A stretch of DNA of 64,000 nucleotides, taken from NCBI RefSeq assembly GCF_013248975.1, contig NZ_JABRWH010000001.1:3120001-3184000 (forward strand). The letters are read 5' to 3'. Positions 25,578 through 36,349 of the stretch are shown one piece after another (position 1 is the stretch's first letter; every line of letters starts with the position of its first letter). This stretch comes from Neobacillus endophyticus (lineage in GTDB: Bacteria > Bacillota > Bacilli > Bacillales > Cytobacillaceae). Position numbers and translations under genes: made by a program. The notes beneath the pieces are model-generated. The model saw only the letters and a program-made list of their open reading frames with translations. It searched no databases and was not told the origin of the DNA.

Positions 25578-27497
25578 ATGCGAGTTTCAAATGTAACAGT
25601 CCGCAAACGGTTATTGATTGCTCTGTTCGTGGGAATTCTTATTTTTTTGATTATTGATGTTCGCCTTGGATATGTACAGTTTGTTCTGGGGGATATGCTG
25701 ACTTCCCGGGCAAAGGATTCGTGGAGCCGAAATATCCCATTTGAGCCTGAGCGAGGCAAAATTGTGGATCGAAATGGAGTAGCACTGGCAACGAATATAA
25801 GTGCTCCTACTGTTTATGTTGTCCCGAGACAAGTTAAAGATCCAGCTGTCACTGCTGAAAAGCTAGCCCCTGTTTTAAATATGACAAAGGAAGCAGCTTA
25901 CCGTGAAATTACAAAAACAGAACGGATTGTTAGAATAAAGGAAGGTAGAAAAATTTCTCACGAAAAGGCGAAGGAAATTAGAGCTTTAGATCTTGAGGGA
26001 GTATATATTGGGGAAGATTCAAAAAGATATTATCCATTTGGAAGTTATCTATCACATGTTTTGGGGTTTACTGGTGTAGATAATCAAGGACTAATGGGAT
26101 TGGAAAAGTATTATGATAAAGAGCTGAGCGGCGATCGGGGCGCAGTCAAATTTTATGCTACTGCCAAAGGAAATCGGATGAAAGGGATTGCCGATGATTA
26201 CGAGACGCCAGTAAACGGGCTTGATTTAAAGTTAACAATTGATTCCAAAATCCAGACAATTGTAGAAAGAGAACTTGATATCGCTGAGGCAAAATATAAC
26301 CCAGATGGAATTATTGCCATTGCAATGAATCCGAATAATGGGGAAATATTAGCCATGTCAAGCAGACCAACTTTTGATCCTTCCAACTTTCGAAATGTCC
26401 CGCAAGAAGTGTATAACCGTAATCTGCCAGTTTGGAGCACGTATGAGCCGGGATCAACCTTTAAGATTATTACACTAGCAGCAGCATTAAATGAACATAA
26501 GGTAAATTTAGAAAAGGAACACTTCCATGATTCTGGGGCTGTGACGGTGGCTGGAGCACGATTAAAGTGCTGGAAACGGGGAGGCCATGGTGATGAGACA
26601 TTTTTACAGGTTGTGCAAAATTCCTGTAACCCGGGATTCGTGGAGTTAGGAGAAAGATTAGGGAAAGACAAGCTATTTCAATATATTAAGAACTTTGGTT
26701 TCGGTCAAAAAACGGGTATTGATTTGCAAGGGGAAGGAACAGGAATTCTGTTTAACTTGAACCGTGTTGGTCCAGTGGAACTGGCGACTACCGCTTTTGG
26801 ACAAGGGGTATCTGTCACACCAATTCAGCAAGTAGCTGCGGTATCTGCTGCAATCAATGGGGGAACCCTTTATCAGCCATATATTGCCAAGGAGTTAATT
26901 GATCCAGTGACACACGAAGTAGTGATGAGAAATTCACCAGTGGCAAAAAGAAAAGTGATTTCAGAGGCAACTTCGAAGGAAGTTCGAAATGCACTTGAGA
27001 CCGTTGTTGCTCAAGGAACAGGAGGAAAAGCATTTGTTGATTCTTACCGTGTCGGCGGTAAAACAGGTACAGCCCAAAAAGCACAAGGTGGAAGATACTT
27101 GGAAAATAACTACATTGTGTCGTTTATTGGTTTTGCTCCGGCGGATGATCCGCAAATTGTCGTGTATGTTGCAGTCGATAATCCAAAAGGGGTAACAGCC
27201 TTTGGTGGTACGATCAGTGCTCCGATGGTGGGAAGTATATTAAAGGATAGTTTAAGTGCAATGGGAGTAAGTCCCAGAAAAAATCAAGTTGAAAAAATTG
27301 TAAAATGGCCTGACATGCCTTTACTGGAACTGCCTAATTTTGTCGGGATGAAAAAAGAAGATCTGCCGGGACAGGATGTTGATTTACAAATTGACGCCAG
27401 CGGTGAAGGGGATACCGTAGTAAGGCAATCTCCAGAACCGGGCAGTAAAGTAAGGGAAGGATCGAAAATAAGACTTTACTTTGGTAAGGGTAATTAA
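25578..27497 (+). CDS. spoVD: SpoVD, sporulation-specific penicillin-binding protein
   Basis: 639-residue class B PBP that works with SpoVE to make spore cortex peptidoglycan from the mother-cell side. It has a membrane anchor (about 11-28) and a transpeptidase domain with Ser293-T-F-Lys296, Ser349-C-Asn351 and Lys495-T-G. Only one PASTA domain is present (about 577-637), which distinguishes it from PBP2B next door. In B. subtilis it is sigma-E-dependent. A CATATAAAT at 25527-25535 could be part of such a promoter, but I see no matching -35. Confidence 0.95.
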   Translation: MRVSNVTVRKRLLIALFVGILIFLIIDVRLGYVQFVLGDMLTSRAKDSWSRNIPFEPERGKIVDRNGVALATNISAPTVYVVPRQVKDPAVTAEKLAPVLNMTKEAAYREITKTERIVRIKEGRKISHEKAKEIRALDLEGVYIGEDSKRYYPFGSYLSHVLGFTGVDNQGLMGLEKYYDKELSGDRGAVKFYATAKGNRMKGIADDYETPVNGLDLKLTIDSKIQTIVERELDIAEAKYNPDGIIAIAMNPNNGEILAMSSRPTFDPSNFRNVPQEVYNRNLPVWSTYEPGSTFKIITLAAALNEHKVNLEKEHFHDSGAVTVAGARLKCWKRGGHGDETFLQVVQNSCNPGFVELGERLGKDKLFQYIKNFGFGQKTGIDLQGEGTGILFNLNRVGPVELATTAFGQGVSVTPIQQVAAVSAAINGGTLYQPYIAKELIDPVTHEVVMRNSPVAKRKVISEATSKEVRNALETVVAQGTGGKAFVDSYRVGGKTGTAQKAQGGRYLENNYIVSFIGFAPADDPQIVVYVAVDNPKGVTAFGGTISAPMVGSILKDSLSAMGVSPRKNQVEKIVKWPDMPLLELPNFVGMKKEDLPGQDVDLQIDASGEGDTVVRQSPEPGSKVREGSKIRLYFGKGN

Positions 27498-27528
27498 GGC
27501 AGAATTTAATATGATAGAATACATGGGC

Positions 27529-27558
27529 GGCCGGAATGATTTCCGCCGCTTAATTTTT
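27529..27558 (+). terminator. possible spoVD terminator
   Basis: GCGG-GGAA / TTCC-CCGC hairpin with a bulge, followed by TTAATTTTTAT. Some readthrough to murE seems likely. Confidence 0.5.
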
Positions 27559-27680
27559 ATGAACAAATAGCAATAATAGTTATTTTCATGTAAAATAAGA
27601 TGGTACTTTTAGAACCATCCCTAAATGAGAGGTTTCTGTGTGGTAAAGGGGATGTAAAGTCATGAGAGGATTTGAGAGAA

Positions 27681-29153
27681 ATGAATTTGCACAAGCTGCT
27701 TGAAAATTTGCATCTGTTAATCCCTTTTAATGGGGATGATTTGGAAATTACATCGATTGAAAATGACAATCGAAAGGTGCAAAACGGGAGCTTATTTATT
27801 TGTATTAAAGGCTATACAGTTGATGGACATGATTTTGCCGAGTCTGCTGTAGAAAAGGGAGCAGTGGCTGTCCTTGCTGAACGTCAGCTGCCGCTTGATG
27901 TGCCTGTCATTGTTGTGAAAGACACAACCAGAGCGATGGCAGTTTTGGCTGATGCTTTTTACGAACAGCCTACAAAAAAACTGCGATTGATTGGAATTAC
28001 AGGGACAAATGGAAAAACTACGACCAGCCATATGATTGAAAAAATCTTTGCCGATAGAGGTCAAAAAACAGGCTTAATTGGCACGATGTATACCAAAATT
28101 GCTGATAAGACAATTGAAACGAAAAATACGACACCTGAAAGTTTAACACTCCAAAAAACCTTTCATCAAATGGTGCAAGCATCTGTAGGAACAGCTGTTA
28201 TGGAGGTTTCATCTCATGCGCTTGATCTTGGCAGGGTGCATGGTTGTGATTTTGATGTCGCTGTATTTACTAACCTGACACAAGATCATCTAGATTATCA
28301 CAAAACAATGGATGAATATAAGCGGGCAAAGAGTTTATTATTCGCCCAGCTTGGAAATACATTTGATAATCAAAAACCTAAATTCGCTGTTTTAAATGCA
28401 GATGATCCTGCAACTGAGATGTTTATCAGGTCAACAGCAGCACATGTCGTTACATATGGAATTGATCAAAAAGCGGATATAGGAGCAGAAAATATTGAGA
28501 TCACATCTGCTGGTACCAAATTTGATATTGTGCTCGGAGCAATGAAATATCCTATTAACATTCCATTTATCGGGAAGTTTAGTATTTATAATGTTTTAGC
28601 GAGTGTTACAGCCGCATATGTATCGGGAGTTTCTTTAGTAGAAATCATTCGGTCGATTGAAGGAATGAAAGGTGTTGCGGGAAGGTTTGAACTGGTAAAT
28701 GCCGGTCAGGAATTTACAGTTATTGTGGACTATGCTCACACGCCTGACAGCTTGGAGAATGTTTTAAAAACAATTCAGCAATTTGCTAAAGGAAGAGTTT
28801 TTGTTATTGTAGGCTGCGGGGGAGATCGGGACCGGACAAAACGTCCGTTGATGGCGCAAATCTCCTGCCGATATGCCACAGATCCTATTTTTACATCCGA
28901 CAATCCAAGAAGTGAAGACCCGATTGCTATTTTAAAAGAGATGGAAGCAGGGGTTCAAGGAGAATCATATATAACCATACCTAGCCGTAAAGAAGCGATT
29001 AACCAGGCGGTAGATCAGGCAGCATCAGGTGATGTCATCCTTATTGCCGGAAAAGGTCACGAGACCTATCAAATTATAGGTGATATAGTGCATGATTTTG
29101 ATGATCGTCTCGTTGCCAGGGAGGCAATTACAGAGAAACTAAAACAGAAATAA
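27681..29153 (+). CDS. murE: UDP-MurNAc-tripeptide synthetase MurE (meso-DAP adding)
   Basis: 490 residues. It adds meso-diaminopimelate to UDP-MurNAc-L-Ala-D-Glu in the cytosol. The ATP loop is [10 protein letters not shown] (from about 108). The DNPR motif at 407-410 specifies meso-DAP rather than lysine, so the wall should be of the A1-gamma type. The start ATG 27681 matches the family N-terminus; the upstream alternative adds three residues. Confidence 0.95.
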   Translation: MNLHKLLENLHLLIPFNGDDLEITSIENDNRKVQNGSLFICIKGYTVDGHDFAESAVEKGAVAVLAERQLPLDVPVIVVKDTTRAMAVLADAFYEQPTKKLRLIGITGTNGKTTTSHMIEKIFADRGQKTGLIGTMYTKIADKTIETKNTTPESLTLQKTFHQMVQASVGTAVMEVSSHALDLGRVHGCDFDVAVFTNLTQDHLDYHKTMDEYKRAKSLLFAQLGNTFDNQKPKFAVLNADDPATEMFIRSTAAHVVTYGIDQKADIGAENIEITSAGTKFDIVLGAMKYPINIPFIGKFSIYNVLASVTAAYVSGVSLVEIIRSIEGMKGVAGRFELVNAGQEFTVIVDYAHTPDSLENVLKTIQQFAKGRVFVIVGCGGDRDRTKRPLMAQISCRYATDPIFTSDNPRSEDPIAILKEMEAGVQGESYITIPSRKEAINQAVDQAASGDVILIAGKGHETYQIIGDIVHDFDDRLVAREAITEKLKQK

Positions 29154-29416
29154 TTGAATATTAGAGAACAATGTTAAATTTCAGTGTTGATTTTGTCACT
29201 GCGTTGCTTGAAGAGGAGATTAACATCCAAGTATAACAGCGATTATTAGACTATATTGAAAAATTAAATGGGGAATTAGATAAAAAATGGATTACTTTAA
29301 TATTAAATTTTCAAATAAAAAACTTCTTAATAAAATGCATGAAACATATGATATTGCTGTAATGTTAAAAAACATAACAACAGATCTTGTTCATGTCGCA
29401 GAAAGGAGGGGATAAA
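29154..29416 (+). other. gap between murE and mraY with broken short frames
   Basis: No intact gene is visible. One frame starting at 29171 opens protein-like (LNFSVDFVTALLEEEINIQ) and stops at TAA 29234. The same frame then continues (QRLLDYIEKLNGELDKKW). A second frame from ATG 29287 gives about 43 residues ending at the mraY ribosome-binding site (AAAGGAGGGG). It looks like the worn remains of a small gene, but this is uncertain. Confidence 0.3.
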
Positions 29417-30391
29417 ATGCTGGAGCAAGTTATTTTTTTCACAATTATTATGGCGTTTCTAATTTCAGTATTGCTGTCTCCACTATTTATTCCTTTCTTG
29501 CGAAGGTTGAAATTTGGACAAAGCATTCGTGAAGAGGGTCCGAAATCCCATCAGAAAAAATCCGGAACCCCGACAATGGGTGGAATTATGATATTGTTTG
29601 CCATTGTCATCACAACCATTGTCATGACAGGGAAAGTTTCTGGCCCAACGGTTAAAACGTACCTGCTTTTACTAGTGACACTTGGATTTGGATTATTAGG
29701 GTTTTTGGATGATTTTATAAAAGTAGTATTGAAAAGAAATCTGGGATTAACCTCAAAGCAAAAATTACTCGGACAGATCATCATTTCTGTGATTTTTTAT
29801 TTAGTCTATAAACAGCAAGGTTATTCCACAGAAATCAGCATTCCATATAGTCATACCACTTTTGATTTGGGCTGGCTTTTTGTTTTTGTCATCATCTTCT
29901 GGCTGGTTGGGTTCTCTAATGCAGTCAATTTAACAGATGGTCTAGACGGTTTGGTGTCAGGCACCGCGGCTATTGCATTTGGTGCGTATGCCGTTCTTGC
30001 CTGGAATCAGTCACAGATGGAATTGGCTATTTTTTCAATGGCTGTTGTTGGTGCGGTGCTTGGTTTTCTTGTATTTAATGCACATCCTGCGAAAGTTTTT
30101 ATGGGGGATACGGGGTCTCTTGCTCTCGGCGGAGCCATTGCAGCGCTTGCCATTCTAACTAAACTGGAAATTTTGTTAATCTTAATTGGCGGGGTATTCG
30201 TAATTGAGACTTTGTCGGTTATTCTTCAGGTAACATCCTTTAAGACTACAGGGAAACGGATTTTTAAAATGAGTCCCCTTCACCACCATTATGAGCTTTC
30301 TGGTTGGTCGGAATGGAGAGTTGTTGTAACGTTTTGGAGTGTAGGCTTAATTTTTGCGATAATTGGAATTTATATTGAGGTGTGGTTGTAA
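29417..30391 (+). CDS. mraY: phospho-N-acetylmuramoyl-pentapeptide transferase MraY
   Basis: 324 residues, about ten membrane segments. It transfers phospho-MurNAc-pentapeptide to undecaprenyl phosphate to make lipid I. Landmarks are [12 protein letters not shown], the Asp pair in [18 protein letters not shown], and the C-terminal [18 protein letters not shown] 29417 follows AAAGGAGGGG and gives the B. subtilis length. murD follows immediately. Confidence 0.96.
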   Translation: MLEQVIFFTIIMAFLISVLLSPLFIPFLRRLKFGQSIREEGPKSHQKKSGTPTMGGIMILFAIVITTIVMTGKVSGPTVKTYLLLLVTLGFGLLGFLDDFIKVVLKRNLGLTSKQKLLGQIIISVIFYLVYKQQGYSTEISIPYSHTTFDLGWLFVFVIIFWLVGFSNAVNLTDGLDGLVSGTAAIAFGAYAVLAWNQSQMELAIFSMAVVGAVLGFLVFNAHPAKVFMGDTGSLALGGAIAALAILTKLEILLILIGGVFVIETLSVILQVTSFKTTGKRIFKMSPLHHHYELSGWSEWRVVVTFWSVGLIFAIIGIYIEVWL

Positions 30392-31744
30392 TTGAAGCAG
30401 ATAAAATCGTATCGCCATAAAAAAATCTTAGTTCTTGGTTTGGCTAAAAGTGGAGTATCAGCAGCTACCCTGTTACACAAGCTTGGCGCCTTTGTTACAG
30501 TTAATGATAAGAAGCCGCTTTCGGAAAATCCGGAAGCGCAAGGTCTTCTTGAGCAGGGAATTAAAGTGATTTGTGGAGACCATCCGGTCGAGCTTTTAGA
30601 CGAAGGTTTTGAGCTAATTGTAAAAAATCCAGGAATTCCATATAGCAATCCAATGATAATAGGGGCGATGGAAAGGGAAATTCCTGTCATCACAGAAGTG
30701 GAACTTGCTTATGAAATTTCTGAAGCCCCGTTTATCGGTATAACAGGGACTAATGGAAAAACAACGACGACTACTCTTGTCTTTGAAATGCTAAAAGAGG
30801 GAGATAAAAAACCATTAATAGCAGGAAACATTGGAACTGTAGCTTCAGGTGTAGCAGAAATGGCAGAAAAGGATAATAACATTGTCATTGAACTGTCTTC
30901 CTTTCAGTTAATGGGGATCGAAACGTTTAATCCGAAAATCGCCATCATCACAAATCTATATGATGCCCATCTGGACTATCATGGAACACGAAAGGATTAT
31001 TGGAAGGCAAAGGCTAATATTACGAAAAATCAAACAGAACTAGAATATTTAATTATTAATGCCGATCAGGAACAAACACTTGAGATTGCGCGTTCCTCAA
31101 AGGCGAAAATTGTTCCTTTTTCTACAAAAAAAGTACTGGCTGACGGTGCTTATATTGAGGATGAATGGATTTGTTTCAATAATGAAAAAGTAATGCCGGT
31201 TGCCGATATTGCTTTGCCTGGTGTACATAATCTTGAAAATATTCTTTCAGCAATGGCGGCTGCTAAAATATCTGGTGTCGATAATAGTGCCATTCAATCC
31301 GTTCTTCGGACGTTTACTGGTGTAAGACATCGTTTGCAATATGTGGCAGAAATTAATGGCAGAAAATTTTATAATGACTCAAAAGCAACGAATATTTTGG
31401 CAACAGTACATGCATTGGCAGCTTTTGAAGCTCCGATCATCCTTCTTGCTGGCGGGCTTGATCGTGGAAATGAATTTGATGAACTGATTCCTTATTTAAA
31501 AAATGTAAAAGCATTAATTACGTTTGGACAGACTGCGCCAAAACTAGAACGGGTAGGCAAGGAAACGGGAATAAAAACGATTATCCGAGTCGATAATGTT
31601 GAAAAGGCTGTACCTGCTGCTTTCCAATTGTCAGAGGCTGGTGACGTCATCTTATTATCTCCAGCTTGTGCTAGTTGGGATCAGTATAAAACTTTTGAAG
31701 TCAGGGGAGACATTTTTATCAATGCGGTGCATATGCTTAAGTAA
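30392..31744 (+). CDS. murD: UDP-N-acetylmuramoylalanine--D-glutamate ligase
   Basis: 450-residue Mur ligase that adds D-glutamate to UDP-MurNAc-L-alanine. It has an N-terminal Rossmann-like domain ([14 protein letters not shown]), the ATP loop GTNGKTTTT (from 119), and a C-terminal domain with DRGNEFDEL and [19 protein letters not shown]. It starts with TTG 30392, one base after the mraY stop, with GAGGTG nine bases ahead; expression is probably coupled to mraY. Confidence 0.95.
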   Translation: MKQIKSYRHKKILVLGLAKSGVSAATLLHKLGAFVTVNDKKPLSENPEAQGLLEQGIKVICGDHPVELLDEGFELIVKNPGIPYSNPMIIGAMEREIPVITEVELAYEISEAPFIGITGTNGKTTTTTLVFEMLKEGDKKPLIAGNIGTVASGVAEMAEKDNNIVIELSSFQLMGIETFNPKIAIITNLYDAHLDYHGTRKDYWKAKANITKNQTELEYLIINADQEQTLEIARSSKAKIVPFSTKKVLADGAYIEDEWICFNNEKVMPVADIALPGVHNLENILSAMAAAKISGVDNSAIQSVLRTFTGVRHRLQYVAEINGRKFYNDSKATNILATVHALAAFEAPIILLAGGLDRGNEFDELIPYLKNVKALITFGQTAPKLERVGKETGIKTIIRVDNVEKAVPAAFQLSEAGDVILLSPACASWDQYKTFEVRGDIFINAVHMLK

Positions 31745-32015
31745 GGGCTTGTCCGACGAAAGCGGCAGCACCCGTTAAGCGATGATTGGACTGAAACCTT
31801 CTGACAAAGAAAGGAAACCCGAAGCGAAAAAGCAATTCGATGTTGACTTTATTGAAGGGAAGAAGGCGAATACACAGTTCAGTTGCTGGGCGCTCCATCT
31901 AAAAGCTGATACTTTTAGACGTGCAAAAATGAAATTTTTGAGATTTCATTTTTGCTGCTGGACTATTTTTATAGTAATTTGTTGGCCCTAAAACTTGTAG
32001 TTGAGGTGTATCGCA
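31745..32015 (+). other. gap between murD and spoVE with a strong hairpin
   Basis: No convincing gene. A perfect 13-bp hairpin GCAAAAATGAAAT / ATTTCATTTTTGC (31923-31935, 31943-31955) lies 60 bases before spoVE, without a T-run. It may be a partial terminator or leader structure. A 69-codon open frame (31782-31991) crosses the hairpin and lacks a ribosome-binding site. Confidence 0.4.
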
Positions 32016-33116
32016 GTGCCGACAAAGAGAACAACTCCCGACTTTATTTTAATGGCAGTAACTTTTACACTACTCGCAATAGGTCTTATTATGGTGTACA
32101 GTGCGAGTGCAATTTGGGCTGATTATAAATTTCACGACGCATTCTTTTTTGCCAAAAGGCAATCCCTTTTTGCGGCAGTTGGGATCATCGCCATGTTTTT
32201 TATCATGAATATTAATTATTGGACCTGGAGAAATTGGGCTAAAACGCTAGTGATCGTTTGCTTCGTATTATTAGTTTTGGTTTTAATTCCAGGGATAGGA
32301 AATGTACGGAATGGATCCAGAAGTTGGATCGGAGTCGGGGCTTTTTCTATTCAGCCTTCTGAATTTATGAAGCTGGCCATGATTGCATTTTTAGCAAAGT
32401 TCCTTTCAGAACGGCAAAAGCAGATTACGTCTTTTAAGAAAGGACTTGTCCCATCATTAGGACTCGCTTTTCTTGCTTTTGCGATGATTATGCTGCAGCC
32501 CGATTTGGGGACTGGCACGGTTATGATGGGAACATGTGTGGTTATGATTTTTATTGCCGGTGCCAGAGTAAGACATTTTGCGTTTTTGGGGTTAATGGGA
32601 GTTGCCGGATTTGTTGGTTTGATTATTTCAGCTCCCTATCGGATGAAGAGGATTACCTCTTTTTTAGATCCTTGGTCAGACCCGCTCGGAAGCGGCTTTC
32701 AAATTATCCAATCATTGTATGCAATTGGACCTGGAGGACTCTTTGGCTTAGGACTAGGCCAAAGCAGGCAAAAGTTTTTTTACTTGCCAGAGCCTCAAAC
32801 AGACTTTATCTTCGCGATTCTATCTGAAGAATTGGGATTTATCGGCGGATCATTTATTTTGTTACTGTTTGCATTGCTGTTATGGAGAGGAATACGGATT
32901 GCTTTAGGTGCACCTGATTTATATGGGAGTTTTCTTGCAGTAGGGATTATTGCGATGGTCGCTATTCAAGTAATGATCAATATCGGTGTTGTTACTGGTC
33001 TTATGCCAGTTACAGGAATTACACTGCCATTTTTAAGCTATGGGGGGTCTTCACTGACCTTGATGTTAATGGCCATTGGTGTTCTTCTAAACATTAGCCG
33101 TTATTCCAGATATTAA
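32016..33116 (+). CDS. spoVE: SpoVE, sporulation SEDS glycosyltransferase
   Basis: 366-residue SEDS protein with about ten membrane segments, partner of SpoVD in cortex peptidoglycan polymerisation. Family landmarks are LIMVYSASA, RNGSRSWIGVG-FSIQPSEFMKLA (two parts), QPDLGTGTV, and GGLFGLGLGQSRQKFFYLPEPQTDF. GTG 32016 follows GAGGTG at nine bases and gives the same length as B. subtilis SpoVE. Its place between murD and murG is the standard one in Bacillus, which favours SpoVE over FtsW. Confidence 0.93.
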   Translation: MPTKRTTPDFILMAVTFTLLAIGLIMVYSASAIWADYKFHDAFFFAKRQSLFAAVGIIAMFFIMNINYWTWRNWAKTLVIVCFVLLVLVLIPGIGNVRNGSRSWIGVGAFSIQPSEFMKLAMIAFLAKFLSERQKQITSFKKGLVPSLGLAFLAFAMIMLQPDLGTGTVMMGTCVVMIFIAGARVRHFAFLGLMGVAGFVGLIISAPYRMKRITSFLDPWSDPLGSGFQIIQSLYAIGPGGLFGLGLGQSRQKFFYLPEPQTDFIFAILSEELGFIGGSFILLLFALLLWRGIRIALGAPDLYGSFLAVGIIAMVAIQVMINIGVVTGLMPVTGITLPFLSYGGSSLTLMLMAIGVLLNISRYSRY

Positions 33117-33121
33117 TGAAT

Positions 33122-33147
33122 ACCCTGTTTTTTACAGGGTTCTTTTT
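33122..33147 (+). terminator. spoVE terminator
   Basis: ACCCTG / CAGGGT stem with a T-rich loop, followed by TCTTTTT. Confidence 0.8.
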
Positions 33148-33271
33148 ATGTTAGGGGCGGAATACCATTCTGTTTATATACATTACAAATTAGTAACATT
33201 ATTTTTTCATTGACTTTTTTTTCAATGTTTTTATAGTAGAATGTGTTTAGCAGACTTTTTGAGGTGAGAAA

Positions 33272-34375
33272 ATGAAAATAGCAGTAAGCGGCGGAGGGAC
33301 AGGTGGTCATATTTATCCTGCCCTGGCACTCATAAGAGAAATACAAAAAAAGAATAAAGATGCTGAATTTCTTTACATAGGGACCATGAATGGTTTGGAA
33401 AGTAAACTAGTACCAAGAGAAAATATATCCTTTAAATCTATTCATATTACTGGCTTCAAAAGAAAACTTTCATTCGAAAATGTAAAAACGATTTTTCGCT
33501 TTCTTAAAGGCGTCAGTGACAGCAAAAAAATCTTAAAAGATTTTAAACCTGATGTTGTAATAGGTACAGGAGGATATGTTTGCGGACCTGTCGTTTATGC
33601 GGCATCGAAGTTGCAAATTCCGACGATCATACACGAACAAAATAGTGTACCAGGTCTTACTAATAAATTCTTAAGCCGGTATGTCAGTAAGATTGCCATT
33701 TGCTTTCATGAAGCATCAGAATATTTTCCTGCTGAGAAGGTTGTTTTTACTGGAAATCCACGCGCTTCGGAAGTAATAGGCAAAGATGGAGTGAAAGGAC
33801 GTCTATCGGCTGGATTAAGTACAACAAAGCCAGCCGTTTTAATCTTTGGTGGGAGCCGAGGTGCGCGTCCAATCAATGAGGCAGTCATTCAGGCACTGCC
33901 AAAACTTGCAGAAAAATCGTATCAAATCCTTTATGTTACTGGTGATGTTCATTATGAGGATGTAAAAAACGAAGTAGAGTTAGTAGGCAACCCGAAAAAT
34001 GTTATTATCAAGCCATTTATTCATAACATGCCTGAGGTTCTTGCGGGGATTGATTTAGTTGTTTCAAGAGCAGGTGCGACAACACTGGCCGAGCTAACAT
34101 CGTTAGGAATACCGAGTATTTTAATTCCAAGCCCATATGTTACGAACAATCATCAGGAGAAAAATGCCAGGTCTTTAAGCGATAATGGTGCAGCACAGGT
34201 TTTATTAGAAAAAGAATTAACTGGCAGCAGTCTTGTTCAACATATTGATCGTATTTTATTAAATACAGAGTATCTAAAGGAAATGAAATTAAAAGCAAAA
34301 AAAATCGGCGTCCCTGATTCGGCTATCAAGCTTTACAATCTGATGGACCAACTGATGATGAAAAATCAAAAGTAG
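33272..34375 (+). CDS. murG: UDP-GlcNAc:lipid I GlcNAc transferase MurG
   Basis: 367-residue GT-B glycosyltransferase on the inner membrane face that makes lipid II. The N-terminal GGGTGGH (7-13), the [17 protein letters not shown] segment, the [11 protein letters not shown] motif and the C-terminal UDP-GlcNAc site with [11 protein letters not shown] are all present. ATG 33272 has GAGGTGAG six bases ahead. The gene has its own upstream interval after the spoVE terminator. Confidence 0.96.
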   Translation: MKIAVSGGGTGGHIYPALALIREIQKKNKDAEFLYIGTMNGLESKLVPRENISFKSIHITGFKRKLSFENVKTIFRFLKGVSDSKKILKDFKPDVVIGTGGYVCGPVVYAASKLQIPTIIHEQNSVPGLTNKFLSRYVSKIAICFHEASEYFPAEKVVFTGNPRASEVIGKDGVKGRLSAGLSTTKPAVLIFGGSRGARPINEAVIQALPKLAEKSYQILYVTGDVHYEDVKNEVELVGNPKNVIIKPFIHNMPEVLAGIDLVVSRAGATTLAELTSLGIPSILIPSPYVTNNHQEKNARSLSDNGAAQVLLEKELTGSSLVQHIDRILLNTEYLKEMKLKAKKIGVPDSAIKLYNLMDQLMMKNQK

Positions 34376-34438
34376 CCCAAATTCATAAAGAGCATAAACT
34401 AATAGTAATACCTATGTTTGGAAAGTATGGTGATCATA

Positions 34439-35347
34439 ATGGACGGAATTCTTTCGGAATTACAAGCTTTAAATATCGGAAAAGTTAAGAGCAACGAACT
34501 GCTCTCCCAGCATACGACAATTAAAATTGGCGGCCCTGCAGACCTGTTTATTGAGCCGTCATCTGTTGAGAATTTAAAAAAGGTAATGGACGTGATTAGA
34601 CAAAACAACATCCAGTGGCGGGCAATTGGCAGAGGCTCCAATCTGCTCGTTTCCGATAAAGGAATTGAGGGTGCGGTAATCAAACTGGGTTCCGGTATTG
34701 ATAATCTAGAAATAAATGGGGCAGAAATTACTGTTGGCGGTGGATATTCTCTTGTCAGCCTGTCTACGTTCATAAGCAAAAAAGGTTTGTCCGGCTTAGA
34801 ATTTGCCAGCGGCATTCCAGGCTCTGTAGGCGGAGCTGTATATATGAATGCTGGTGCACACGGATCGGATATCAGCAAGATTTTAACAAAAGCCCATGTT
34901 TTATTTGCGGATGGAACGATGGAATGGCTTTCGAATCAAGAAATGGAATTCTCGTATAGAACTTCTGTTCTTCAGAAAAAACGTCCAGGGATCGTGATTG
35001 AAGCTGTATTTCGACTTGAAGAAGGTGACAGGACAGCAATTGTTTCGCAAATGCAAAAGAATAAGGATTATCGCAAGGAAACTCAGCCATGGAATTATCC
35101 TTGTGCTGGAAGCATATTCCGTAATCCGCTTCCTAATTATGCTGGTAAATTAATAGAAATTGCCGGTTTAAAGGGCTTTAGTATAGGCGGGGCAAAAATC
35201 TCTGAAATGCACGGGAATTTCATTGTGAATGCGGGGAATGCCACTGCAGGAGATGTCTTAGCCTTAATTCAGTATGTTAAGGATACGATTTATAATCTAT
35301 ATGAAATTAAAATGGAAACAGAAGTGGAGATCATAGGCAGAAAGTAG
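34439..35347 (+). CDS. murB: UDP-N-acetylenolpyruvoylglucosamine reductase
   Basis: 302-residue FAD flavoenzyme that reduces enolpyruvyl-UDP-GlcNAc to UDP-MurNAc with NADPH. Landmarks are [16 protein letters not shown], the FAD-binding [31 protein letters not shown], the catalytic Ser region CAGSIFRNP and the C-terminal Glu in ETEVEIIG. It is a type II (short) MurB. ATG 34439 aligns with the B. subtilis start; in-frame TTG, ATG and GTG codons lie within 21 bases upstream, so the start is uncertain by up to seven residues. Confidence 0.94.
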   Translation: MDGILSELQALNIGKVKSNELLSQHTTIKIGGPADLFIEPSSVENLKKVMDVIRQNNIQWRAIGRGSNLLVSDKGIEGAVIKLGSGIDNLEINGAEITVGGGYSLVSLSTFISKKGLSGLEFASGIPGSVGGAVYMNAGAHGSDISKILTKAHVLFADGTMEWLSNQEMEFSYRTSVLQKKRPGIVIEAVFRLEEGDRTAIVSQMQKNKDYRKETQPWNYPCAGSIFRNPLPNYAGKLIEIAGLKGFSIGGAKISEMHGNFIVNAGNATAGDVLALIQYVKDTIYNLYEIKMETEVEIIGRK

Positions 35348-35424
35348 AGTTGGAATAGTTCCCATACCTCCCAAATTTAACCTTACATTTCTGTTCAGAA
35401 AAATCTTTCGAATGACAAATTCTG

Positions 35425-35545
35425 TGTTATAATTACTGATAAATGAAGGTCGAAAATGATCGTAAACGAATGACGGCATGACTTTTCGTGCCGTTGTTTC
35501 GCTTTACACGACAGTCCCAATTGCTTATTTGGACAAGCAAATGCT
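35425..35545 (+). promoter_or_regulatory. probable promoter and structured leader of divIB
   Basis: TG-T-TATAAT (35425-35433) reads as an extended -10. The sequence after it holds an ACGGCA / TGCCGT hairpin (35473-35494) followed by TGTTT, and a TTGCTT / AAGCAA hairpin (35521-35540). These could act as a partial terminator or attenuator before divIB. Confidence 0.4.
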
Positions 35546-35578
35546 TTAATTGAGGCTGTTAATGTGGAGGAAGATGGA

Positions 35579-36349
35579 ATGGAAAATGGTAAAATTGTAG
35601 CGCTTGAAGACCGTATTCCAAAGCTAAAGGAGCAAAGGCGGAAAAAAGCTAACAGACGTCTTGTGATCCTGCTTGTGTTATTTTTTATTATGGTTTTGGT
35701 TGTTGCATACACACAATCACCTTTAAGTCATGTTCAAACCATAACTGTTAAAGGGAATGAAATATATTCTGAAGGTGAGATTATCCAGCAAACGGGTATT
35801 ACTAGCCAAACAAATATTTGGAAAGTAAATAAGACTGCACTTTCAGCCAAATTGGAGAAGTTGCCGGAAATTAAATCTGCTGCTGTTACAATTCAATGGC
35901 CTAACGATATCTCAATTCAAATAAAAGAACATAAAAAAGTTGCCTATCTGAAACAAGGAAATTATTTCTTGCCAATAATGGAAAACGGGAAAATCTTAAA
36001 AAATATAAAAATGGATAAAATTCCTTTGAATACTCCTATTTTATTTGATTTTAAAGAAAGTGATGCCCTGAACGAGATGGTAAAAGGGTTAAAAAGCCTT
36101 CCAAGTGAAATTATAAACTCCATTTCCGAAATTCACTATTCTCCGAAAAAAACCGATCCGAATCATATTTCCCTATTTATGAATGATGGCTTCGAGGTAA
36201 GTGCAACATTAAGTGATTTTTCAGAAAAGATGGTACATTACCCTTCAATCATCAGTCAATTAGATCCCAATAAAAAGGGAATTATCGACTTAGAGGTAGG
36301 TTCGTATTTTAAAGCTTTTGAACCTGGAAGCGAGGGGAAAAATGATTAA
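35579..36349 (+). CDS. divIB: cell division protein DivIB (FtsQ)
   Basis: 256-residue bitopic division protein. It has a basic cytoplasmic head, one membrane segment (about 29-48), an extracytoplasmic POTRA domain starting at VQTITVKGNEIYSEGEI and a beta domain. It forms the DivIB-FtsL-DivIC complex that licenses septal wall synthesis. ATG 35579 has GGAGGAAG upstream; a GTG 15 bases earlier overlaps that site. It overlaps ylxW by eight bases. Confidence 0.93.
   Translation: MENGKIVALEDRIPKLKEQRRKKANRRLVILLVLFFIMVLVVAYTQSPLSHVQTITVKGNEIYSEGEIIQQTGITSQTNIWKVNKTALSAKLEKLPEIKSAAVTIQWPNDISIQIKEHKKVAYLKQGNYFLPIMENGKILKNIKMDKIPLNTPILFDFKESDALNEMVKGLKSLPSEIINSISEIHYSPKKTDPNHISLFMNDGFEVSATLSDFSEKMVHYPSIISQLDPNKKGIIDLEVGSYFKAFEPGSEGKND

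Noticed and set aside
31782..31991. 69-codon frame between murD and spoVE
   Set aside because: No ribosome-binding site. The second half is the translation of a 13-bp hairpin and is Phe/Cys/Trp-rich; no family is recognised.
32016..33116. FtsW instead of SpoVE for the SEDS protein
   Set aside because: Position between murD and murG and the 366-residue length fit SpoVE of Bacillus; ftsW lies elsewhere in these genomes.
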